Source: Planctomycetota bacterium (GTDB taxonomy: Bacteria; Planctomycetota; Phycisphaerae; UBA1845). Taken from it: a DNA stretch of 6,608 nt. A program made the translations under genes and the position numbers. The notes under the pieces were generated by a model. It searched no databases and had not been told where the DNA came from. It worked only from the letters and a program-made list of their open reading frames with translations. Shown here piece by piece: positions 1-6,164 of this stretch. Positions within the stretch are counted from its first letter, which is position 1. Each line of letters begins with the position of its first letter. Location: NCBI GenBank assembly GCA_024277835.1, contig JAJRUK010000251.1:1-6608 (forward strand), written 5' to 3'.

Positions 1-749
1 GGATGTTTCTGGTGACGGGGCCGACAGGTTCGGGTAAGACGACGACACTCGCGACGATGCTCGACTATATCAATACGAACCTCGATCGCCACATCGTGAC
101 GATGGAAGACCCGATCGAGTATTATCACAACCACAAGAAGGCCGTGATCAATCAGCGCGAGATTGGCAACGACGTGCCGAGCTTTGCGGAGGCGCTTCGT
201 CGTGTGTTGCGTCAAGATCCCGACGTGATTCTCGTTGGTGAGCTTCGAGACCTTGAAACGATTGGCGCTGCCATTGCCGCTGCCGAGACGGGTCACATGG
301 TGTTCAGTACACTGCATACAACGGGTTGCCAGGGAACGATCAACCGTATTGTAGACGCTTTTCCGCATGAACAGCAAGAGCAAATTCGCGTGCAGATGTC
401 GACGAACCTGATGGCCGTTCTGTCGCAGGCACTGATGCCGCGCCAGCCCAAGGGGATGGTGGCAGCCTACGAGTTCATGGTGATGACGCCGGCGATTTCT
501 AACCTGATCCGTGAGAACAAGACGTATCGTATTGACTCTGCCATTCAGACGGGGAAGAAATTCGGAATGCAGCTTCTTGATGAGCACCTTTGGACGCTTT
601 ATTCCGGCGGGCAGATCAACGCTGAGGACGCTGTTGACCGGTCGCGTAACCCGGGGGCGCTGCAGGATAAGATCGATAAGCATCGCCGCGGGATGAACGC
701 GGACGACGGCGATGATGATGAAAAAAGAGATGTTCTGAGGACTTCATGA
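1..749 (+). CDS. pilT: PilT-family type IV pilus retraction ATPase, 5' partial
   Basis: This is the C-terminal part of a hexameric AAA-like secretion ATPase that drives pilus retraction from the cytoplasmic face of the inner membrane. The frame is open from the left edge. The Met at base 3 lies inside the protein, just before Walker A, so roughly the first 120-135 residues (the N-terminal PAS-like domain) are missing. Counting from that Met, I see Walker A GPTGSGKT (6-13), an Asp box with E35-D36, Walker B DPDVILVGE (72-80, E80), and a His box GHMVFSTLHT (97-106). A PilT-type AIxNLIRE motif follows (164-171, AISNLIRE); in the family this motif is required for retraction. The tetracysteine of PilB/GspE proteins is absent, which separates it from the next gene. 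The tail (231-243) is strongly acidic. The stop overlaps the pilB start. PilU is an alternative within the same family. Confidence 0.93.
   Translation, partial: MFLVTGPTGSGKTTTLATMLDYINTNLDRHIVTMEDPIEYYHNHKKAVINQREIGNDVPSFAEALRRVLRQDPDVILVGELRDLETIGAAIAAAETGHMVFSTLHTTGCQGTINRIVDAFPHEQQEQIRVQMSTNLMAVLSQALMPRQPKGMVAAYEFMVMTPAISNLIRENKTYRIDSAIQTGKKFGMQLLDEHLWTLYSGGQINAEDAVDRSRNPGALQDKIDKHRRGMNADDGDDDEKRDVLRTS
737..740 (+). promoter_or_regulatory. Shine-Dalgarno GAGG for pilB inside pilT
   Basis: GAGG lies five bases before ATG 746, within the last codons of pilT. With the ATGA stop/start overlap (746-749) it fixes the pilB start and suggests translational coupling of the two ATPases. Confidence 0.7.
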
Positions 750-2536
750 GCGAAGGTGACCAGAAAAAAGAAGGACAGGCTGGCGGTGCTAAGCCGCGAA
801 AGATGCCGCCGATCGAGCAGCTTCGCGGGCGTCAGCTGGGTCGTATTCTCATCAAGATGGGAAAGCTTCGTCGTGGACAGGTCGAGGAAGCGCTGGAGAT
901 CCAGAAGGAAAAGCGCGGCCCGATCGGGAAAATTCTGGTCGAGTTGGGGTATATCACCAGCGACGAGTTGAGTATTTCGTTGGCGGCGCAAAGCGGAATG
1001 AGTCCGGTTGCACTCGGGAAGATGGACATCCCCGCTGAGGTGATCGCGGTGATGACATCTCAGATGGCGTCGACGTATCGGGCGATTCCGTTCGAGTTGG
1101 ATACAGCCTCGAACACACTTTCGCTTGCGCTGGATAATCCGGACAATTTCGTGGCGACGGACGATCTTCAGACGCTCCTTGGTTTTCGGATCAAGGCGTT
1201 CGTCACGACTCCCGGCGAGCTTCAAAACTCGATTGATCGTTACTATCCCGAAGGCGAGCAGGAGTCGATCTCGGGTTTGATCGACGAGCTTACCGATGAT
1301 GATGATCTCGCGAAGTTCGACGGTCGCGGCGACAGCATTGACCTTGCCGAAATCAAAGAGATGGCCGAGTCAAACCCGGTCAAGAAGCTGCTCAATCTTG
1401 TGTTGATGCAGGCGATCAAGGACAAGGCGAGTGATATTCACTTTGAACCGTTTGAGGACGAGTTCAAGATGCGATATCGAATTGACGGCGTCTTGTACGA
1501 GATGGTCCCTCCGCCGCGCTACGTAGCCATGGCGATCTCTTCGCGAATCAAGGTCATGGCCAACCTGGATATTGCAGAGCGGCGGTTGCCGCAAGACGGT
1601 CGTATTGAGCTTCAGCTTCGCGGGCGTCCGATCGACTTGCGTGTAGCGGTATTGCCGACGATGTTCGGCGAGAGCGTTGTTCTTCGTGTCTTGGACCGTG
1701 CGAATGTTCAGTTGAACCTGGACAAGATCGGGATGCGCGACGACGACCTGAATACGTTCCGTCAGCTAATCCAAAAACCCAACGGGGTTGTGGTGAACAC
1801 CGGGCCTACCGGGTCTGGTAAGACGACCACGCTTTACGCCGCGTTGCAAGAATTGAACTCGACTGAGACGAAAATTCTAACGGCTGAAGATCCTGTTGAG
1901 TATGACATTGACGGGATGGTCCAGACGCAGATTCGGGCGGACGTCGGTTTGACGTTTGGGGCTGCCCTTCGGTCTTTTCTGCGTCAGGATCCTGATATTA
2001 TCCTTGTTGGTGAGGTGCGAGACCTTGAGACGGCTCGGATTTCGGTACAGGCGGCGTTGACGGGACACCTGGTTTTCACGACGCTTCATACGAACGACGC
2101 TCCGTCTTCGATTGCGCGCCTTCTGGACCTTGGGTTAGAGCCTTTTCTGATTACGGCAACGCTGGAGGCGGTTGTCGCGCAACGTCTTGTTCGGCGCATT
2201 TGTACGAACTGTAAGACAGAGTATCAACCGACCGACGAACAGCTGATGGAACTAGCGCTTCGTTTGGACGATGTGGGCGACCGAGTATTTTTCTATGGCA
2301 AGGGTTGCGACTACTGCAACAACACCGGGTATCGCGGTCGACTGGGCATCTACGAATTGATGGTGTTGGATGACGACATCCGTGAGTTGATTATGCGTCG
2401 TGCATCGACAGCAGTATTGCGGCAAGAGTCGGTCAAGCGTGGAATGCGGACGCTTCGCGAGTCTGGTTTGCTCGCGATATATGACGGCGTCACGACGTTG
2501 GACGAGGTGGTTCGCGAGACGATCGTTGACGACTAG
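746..2536 (+). CDS. pilB: PilB/GspE-family assembly ATPase with MshEN-like N-terminal domain
   Basis: A complete 596-residue cytoplasmic ATPase that powers addition of pilin or pseudopilin subunits through the PilC platform. Residues about 30-165 form an N1/MshEN-type domain with two 24-residue motifs (30-53 and 59-82). An acidic linker with four Asp (184-187) leads to the N2 domain (about 205-320), which carries QDGRI (283-287) and conserved arginines R299, R314 and R318. The C-terminal domain has Walker A GPTGSGKT (353-360), an Asp box with E381-D382, Walker B DPDIILVGE (415-423), a His box GHLVFTTLHT (440-449), and a zinc-type tetracysteine C486/C489/C521/C524. The tetracysteine identifies PilB/GspE rather than PilT. 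Length is usual for the family. Sequence alone cannot separate a pilus PilB from a secretion GspE; the adjacent pilT favours PilB. The ATG start is supported by GAGG five bases upstream and by the overlap with pilT. Confidence 0.95.
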   Translation: MSEGDQKKEGQAGGAKPRKMPPIEQLRGRQLGRILIKMGKLRRGQVEEALEIQKEKRGPIGKILVELGYITSDELSISLAAQSGMSPVALGKMDIPAEVIAVMTSQMASTYRAIPFELDTASNTLSLALDNPDNFVATDDLQTLLGFRIKAFVTTPGELQNSIDRYYPEGEQESISGLIDELTDDDDLAKFDGRGDSIDLAEIKEMAESNPVKKLLNLVLMQAIKDKASDIHFEPFEDEFKMRYRIDGVLYEMVPPPRYVAMAISSRIKVMANLDIAERRLPQDGRIELQLRGRPIDLRVAVLPTMFGESVVLRVLDRANVQLNLDKIGMRDDDLNTFRQLIQKPNGVVVNTGPTGSGKTTTLYAALQELNSTETKILTAEDPVEYDIDGMVQTQIRADVGLTFGAALRSFLRQDPDIILVGEVRDLETARISVQAALTGHLVFTTLHTNDAPSSIARLLDLGLEPFLITATLEAVVAQRLVRRICTNCKTEYQPTDEQLMELALRLDDVGDRVFFYGKGCDYCNNTGYRGRLGIYELMVLDDDIRELIMRRASTAVLRQESVKRGMRTLRESGLLAIYDGVTTLDEVVRETIVDD

Positions 2537-2550
2537 AAACCGATGGTTTC
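2536..2550 (+). other. Small perfect inverted repeat at the pilB stop codon
   Basis: GAAACC, loop GAT, GGTTTC: a six-base-pair stem with a three-base loop, beginning at the last base of the pilB stop codon. No T-run follows, so it does not look like an intrinsic terminator. It could be an RNA stability or processing hairpin between pilB and pilC, or a chance occurrence. Confidence 0.35.
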
Positions 2551-2578
2551 CGGCCGCTTATTGACGGTCGCGATGACT

Positions 2579-2584
2579 GTGAGG
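2579..2584 (+). promoter_or_regulatory. Shine-Dalgarno GTGAGG for pilC
   Basis: GTGAGG ends seven bases before ATG 2592 and supports that start. The rest of the 55-bp pilB-pilC gap holds only the small hairpin at 2536-2550 and a CGGCCG palindrome (2551-2556). No promoter was recognised. Confidence 0.65.
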
Positions 2585-2591
2585 ACGTATC

Positions 2592-3839
2592 ATGGCAAAG
2601 TTTGCATATGAGGCGATGAATCAGGCCGGGCAAGAGGTCAAGGACGAGATCGAAGCGTCTTCGAGCGAAGATGCGCTCGCAAAGATTCGCAACCTTGGAT
2701 ACTTCCCGACGCGGATCAAGGAAAAAGGCGGGTCCAAAGGGAAGGCGGCAGCGAGCGGGAAGAAGAAGGGGACTGGTTTTTCGTTTGGTCGTGTCCCGAC
2801 CAAGCAGATTACGCAGATTACTCGCCAGTTATCCACGCTTCAGGATGCAGGTCTTCCGATTCTTCGCAGTCTACAGATCCTTGAGGAGCAGCAAAAACCA
2901 GGACTGCTACGCAACGTGATGCGCGCAGTTTCGGAAGATATTGAAGGTGGTTCGACGCTTTCGGAGGCCTGTGCGAAGCATCCCAAGGCGTTCGATCGTT
3001 TGTATTGCAAGATGGTCGGCGCTGGTGAAGCGGGCGGTGTGCTCGATGTGATCCTTCAGCGTCTTGCGGACTTTATGGAGAGTGCGGAAAAACTGAAGAA
3101 AAAGATCATCAGCGCGATGATCTATCCGGCGGTCGTGGTGACATTCGCTGGCGGTATCGTTGTTGGTATTATGATTGTGGTTATTCCGAAGTTCAAGGAA
3201 ATTTTCCTTGACTTTGATGTCTCACTACCCCCGCCGACGATGCTCTTGCTGAACACATCGGACTGGTTGCTTCATGGGACTCCGCCGGGGCTTGCGATTA
3301 TTCTTTTTGGTCCGTTTATCGCTATGGGGCTAATGAAGCTCATCCGCTCTTCGAAAACGGGAAGCTACATTTTCGATTTTACGATTATGAAGGTTCCCGT
3401 ATTGGGGAGCCTCGTGCAAAAGAGCGCCGTTGCGCGCTTTACGCGGACGCTGGGGACGCTGATTAACGCGGGCGTTCCGATTCTTGAGGCGATTAACATT
3501 ACGCGCGATACGTCGGGCAATGAGGTCTATGTGCGCGCGCTGACCAGTGTTCACGACTCGATCCGGGAGGGCGAGAGTTTTGCAGCGCCGCTTCGGTCTT
3601 CCAAGGTGGTCGATGGTCTTGTGGTGAACATGATCGACGTCGGCGAGGAAACGGGCGACCTGGACAAGATGCTCCTGAAGATCGCGGACAACTACGAAGA
3701 GGAAATGGACACCGCCGTTGAGAGCCTGGTGTCGCTGATCGAACCGATCATGGTTATCGTCCTGGGTAGCATCGTTGGTTTTATCGTGATCGCGCTGTTC
3801 ATGCCACTTGTTTCGCTGATCTCAGCCGTGTCTGGATAG
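2592..3839 (+). CDS. pilC: PilC/GspF-family inner-membrane platform protein
   Basis: A complete 415-residue polytopic membrane protein that forms the assembly platform and couples the ATPases to the growing filament. The N-terminal module (about 3-44) has the family pattern of an aromatic-rich start followed by an EA(S)S...A...L...G..P segment. A Lys/Gly/Ala-rich linker (43-63) joins it to two T2SSF repeats (about 75-198 and 278-402). Each repeat carries a matching signature: VGAGEAGG (142-149) and VGEETGD (350-356). Predicted membrane segments by eye are about 176-198, 232-250 and 384-408, the three-helix layout usual for the family. Length is normal. It lies between the ATPases and the pseudopilins, as expected for a filament operon. 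GspF is the equivalent name if the system proves to be secretory. Confidence 0.95.
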   Translation: MAKFAYEAMNQAGQEVKDEIEASSSEDALAKIRNLGYFPTRIKEKGGSKGKAAASGKKKGTGFSFGRVPTKQITQITRQLSTLQDAGLPILRSLQILEEQQKPGLLRNVMRAVSEDIEGGSTLSEACAKHPKAFDRLYCKMVGAGEAGGVLDVILQRLADFMESAEKLKKKIISAMIYPAVVVTFAGGIVVGIMIVVIPKFKEIFLDFDVSLPPPTMLLLNTSDWLLHGTPPGLAIILFGPFIAMGLMKLIRSSKTGSYIFDFTIMKVPVLGSLVQKSAVARFTRTLGTLINAGVPILEAINITRDTSGNEVYVRALTSVHDSIREGESFAAPLRSSKVVDGLVVNMIDVGEETGDLDKMLLKIADNYEEEMDTAVESLVSLIEPIMVIVLGSIVGFIVIALFMPLVSLISAVSG

Positions 3840-3900
3840 TCTTTCTTGTACGCGGCGATCTGTGTGGGGTCGTCGCCGGTCGAACAAATGGTCAATCCAC

Positions 3901-3905
3901 GGAGG
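3901..3905 (+). promoter_or_regulatory. Shine-Dalgarno GGAGG that selects GTG 3912
   Basis: GGAGG is followed by six bases and then GTG at 3912. The next in-frame ATG (3918) is twelve bases away, and ATG 3888 and TTG 3846 lie upstream of the site. Spacing therefore favours GTG. The rest of the 72-bp gap (3840-3911) shows no clear promoter or terminator. Confidence 0.65.
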
Positions 3906-3911
3906 TTTTCT

Positions 3912-5012
3912 GTGATAATGCACACCATACCGACAAGACGTCGCCGACCGCTTCGCGGTGCTCGGGCGGGTTTTACGCTTGTTGAGCTTCTGACGGTGGT
4001 GTTCATCATCGGAGCGCTCATTGCGATTCTGGTTCCGTCGATCAGTTCGGCACGAAATCAGGCGAAGAAGGTCGCCACCTCGGCGGCGATCAGGGCGATC
4101 GAGGCCGGGTTGCAGTTGTTCAAGGCGGACAACGGGCGAGATTTTCCGCAGACCAACGGTTATCCGCCGTCGTTTGCCCATCCAGTGATCCGTTCGGGAA
4201 CCACGCAGATTTTTTCACAGACCGAAGCCATCGCGGGGAAGTTTCCGTTTGTTGACGGGCGACCGACGGTGAGCGGTGCGCACTGGCTTCCGGCGATGTT
4301 GATGGGTGTGGATCAGCAGGGTTACATCTCTCGCAAGACGGTTCCGAAGGAGTTTCGAAACAAGGTAGAGACGTGGTATACGGCGGACGGTCCTGGTGAC
4401 CAGACGGTCGTTCTCGAGCGAAGCAACATGTACGTCGATCCGGGCAACGTTCGCACAACAACCACGGAGAAGATTCGCGGGCGGGCGAACAGTGAGTTCT
4501 ATCGAGGGGGCGAGGGCGACCCGCTCAACAAGCTGACGGTCATCCTCGATCTGTTCGATCAGCCAATTCTCTACTACGCGGCGAATACGCACGGGCGAGA
4601 TACGAATATGGTCGAGGACGTGCGCGTTATCGACAACAAGTACACCGGCGGCCCGCAAGCGATAGGACCACCTTACTACTTCCACCAGGACAACGTGATG
4701 TTCACCGGCGACCTGAATTCTCCCGGGTGGAACTTCGGCGGAACGACCAAGCCTCATGCCATTGCAAGGGCTGGTGAGGATCTGACCGCACCAGAACTGA
4801 CGAAAGCGGACGTCGACCCCGAGAAGAGCAACCTGAACACGTTCGCGCGTTATATTTGTGACCGGAAGCTACTGAAGACCTTTACATCGCAGACATCACA
4901 GCGGACGAAGCTTCGGCCTGTAAATCTGGATACGTACCTGTTAATCAGTGCGGGGGTTGATGGACTTTACGGGACAGTGGATGATCCGAAGAATTTTCCG
5001 AGCATCGAATAG
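3912..5012 (+). CDS. Large GspG-like pseudopilin, paralogue 1
   Basis: A filament subunit of about 366 residues with a class III (prepilin peptidase) leader. The leader is 20 residues and Arg-rich (RRRR at 9-12) and ends in Gly20. It is followed by FTLVE with Glu25 at mature +5 and a hydrophobic helix to about residue 44. Cleavage is expected between G20 and F21, with N-methylation of Phe. The soluble part is far longer than classical GspG (about 140 residues in total). It carries an AHWLPAMLMGVD block (123-134), DLFDQPILYY (213-222), FHQDNVMFTG (258-267) and a C-terminal ISAGVDGLYGTVDD block (345-358). The last resembles the calcium-binding loop region of GspG. A single Cys (C316) excludes an internal disulfide. 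GTG 3912 is preferred for its Shine-Dalgarno spacing; ATG 3918 would shorten the leader by two residues. Its exact role (major or minor subunit) is not known. Confidence 0.85.
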   Translation: MIMHTIPTRRRRPLRGARAGFTLVELLTVVFIIGALIAILVPSISSARNQAKKVATSAAIRAIEAGLQLFKADNGRDFPQTNGYPPSFAHPVIRSGTTQIFSQTEAIAGKFPFVDGRPTVSGAHWLPAMLMGVDQQGYISRKTVPKEFRNKVETWYTADGPGDQTVVLERSNMYVDPGNVRTTTTEKIRGRANSEFYRGGEGDPLNKLTVILDLFDQPILYYAANTHGRDTNMVEDVRVIDNKYTGGPQAIGPPYYFHQDNVMFTGDLNSPGWNFGGTTKPHAIARAGEDLTAPELTKADVDPEKSNLNTFARYICDRKLLKTFTSQTSQRTKLRPVNLDTYLLISAGVDGLYGTVDDPKNFPSIE

Positions 5013-5065
5013 TCGTGCGACCCGATGCCGATGGCGCGTGCGCAGAGCGAGCGATAAACAACAGC

Positions 5066-5070
5066 AGAGG
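5066..5070 (+). promoter_or_regulatory. Probable Shine-Dalgarno AGAGG for the second pseudopilin
   Basis: AGAGG lies twelve bases before ATG 5083 and directly abuts ATG 5071, so 5083 is the only usable in-frame ATG, although the spacing is long. The gap 5013-5082 otherwise holds only a tight GCGC-GT-GCGC palindrome and no evident promoter. Confidence 0.45.
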
Positions 5071-5082
5071 ATGCTAATAACC

Positions 5083-6159
5083 ATGAATGCGGTTTTCCAT
5101 TTACGACGACGCGCGGTGCGGGCGTTTACGCTTGTTGAGATGCTGGTGGTGATTGCGATTATCGCGATCCTGCTGGGGGCGCTGCTGCCGGCGCTTTCCG
5201 GTGCTCAGAACGCAGCCAAGAACGCGGCCGTCGTCGCTCAGTTGACGGCGCTGGATACGGGGCTAACCCTGTATCGATCGGAAAGCTCGCTTGGCGGTGG
5301 GTTTCCGCCGTCTTCGAGCGACCAGGGTCGCGCACGACAGCGCATCCAGATCGCCAACCCGCGGCAGGGTCCGGGGTACACCGACGGCGGCAACAATGGC
5401 GGTGGTGCAAGTGCGATCGACATTGCGGGGGCGCACCTGCTGGTCTACGCGATGATGGGTGTCGACGGTCTGGGGACCGCGGGGTTTCGCGATACGGACA
5501 AGGACGGCAAGTGGTTTAACGACCTGCATGACGGGACGGGGGGACTGTACGAAATCGACCAGACCACGGGGAAGGAAAAGTTCCCGCGTTATGGTGCGCC
5601 GGGGTATGTCGACGACAAAATGCGCGAGAAGACCGAGTCGATGACCCAGTTGATCGACGACGGTATCGTTGTCAACGAAAACTACGTCCAAGGCGGGAGT
5701 TTCGCCGTCGATGAGCTGATGTTCGTGGATGCGTGGGATCGCCCGATCCTTTATTACAAAGCGAACCCGTCCGCGCGGTACCTCGTCGGGGATACGACCA
5801 GACGCGGCGTCTACTGGCAGGAGGATAACGCCGTTATCACCGGCAGCGACGGAACTGCGGGGACATTCCAGGGATTGGACTTCGGCCAGGGGGCGCTCGA
5901 GGGTGAGACGAATGTCTATCACGAGATTGCGGTCGCTCCGACCGCGCCGGTTCCTACGCAGGTCGGGTTCAAAGAAGTGGGCACCAACTCCGATTACGAG
6001 AATAGCTTCGCGCGGTTCATACTTGATCCGCGAGTGAGCACGCGTCCGACGCCGGTTAAAAAGGATAGCTATCTCTTGATTAGCGCGGGTCTCGACGGCG
6101 TGTACGGTTCGGAAGACGACCTGACAAACTGGGCTCGCGGTGCCGCGGGGGGCAAGTAG
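5083..6159 (+). CDS. Large GspG-like pseudopilin, paralogue 2, with EF-hand-like loop
   Basis: A prepilin-type filament subunit of about 358 residues. A 14-residue Arg-rich leader ends in Ala14 and is followed by FTLVE with Glu19 at mature +5 and a hydrophobic helix to about residue 38. The -1 residue is Ala, not the usual Gly. The soluble domain matches the preceding gene block by block: AHLLVYAMMGVD (117-128), DAWDRPILYY (216-225), YWQEDNAVITG (244-254), NSFARFILD (307-315) and ISAGLDGVYGSEDD (333-346). It differs by a Gly/Asn-rich stretch (96-109) and an acidic insertion with DTDKDGKWFND (137-147), which resembles the start of an EF-hand calcium loop. No Cys is present. The gene probably arose by duplication with its neighbour. 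ATG 5083 is preferred over ATG 5071, which abuts the Shine-Dalgarno. Whether it co-polymerises with the first paralogue is unknown. Confidence 0.85.
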   Translation: MNAVFHLRRRAVRAFTLVEMLVVIAIIAILLGALLPALSGAQNAAKNAAVVAQLTALDTGLTLYRSESSLGGGFPPSSSDQGRARQRIQIANPRQGPGYTDGGNNGGGASAIDIAGAHLLVYAMMGVDGLGTAGFRDTDKDGKWFNDLHDGTGGLYEIDQTTGKEKFPRYGAPGYVDDKMREKTESMTQLIDDGIVVNENYVQGGSFAVDELMFVDAWDRPILYYKANPSARYLVGDTTRRGVYWQEDNAVITGSDGTAGTFQGLDFGQGALEGETNVYHEIAVAPTAPVPTQVGFKEVGTNSDYENSFARFILDPRVSTRPTPVKKDSYLLISAGLDGVYGSEDDLTNWARGAAGGK

Positions 6160-6164
6160 CTGTC

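Noticed and set aside
599..1225. Long open frame on the minus strand (208 codons) across the pilT-pilB junction
   Set aside because: It is antisense to two well-supported ATPase genes, is Arg-rich as expected of a shadow frame, and shows no domain motif.
1331..1342. RGDS tetrapeptide in PilB (194-197), as in cell-adhesion motifs
   Set aside because: The protein is cytoplasmic and the motif lies in an acidic linker, so an adhesion role makes no sense.
3846..3911. Upstream TTG (3846) and ATG (3888) as starts for the first pseudopilin
   Set aside because: Neither has a well-placed ribosome site, and both would give leaders of about 28-42 residues. The GGAGG lies downstream of both.
3972..3986. 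A 15-base exact repeat (TTTACGCTTGTTGAG) also present at 5125-5139
   Set aside because: It encodes the conserved FTLVE of two prepilin signals. Common codons and a shared motif explain it without a DNA-level repeat element.
5034..5043. GCGC-GT-GCGC palindrome before the second pseudopilin
   Set aside because: A four-base stem with a two-base loop is too tight and too likely by chance in GC-rich DNA; no T-run follows.
5263..5922. Long open frame on the minus strand (219 codons) inside the second large pseudopilin
   Set aside because: It lies wholly opposite a gene with clear paralogue-conserved motifs, and it has no recognisable features of its own.
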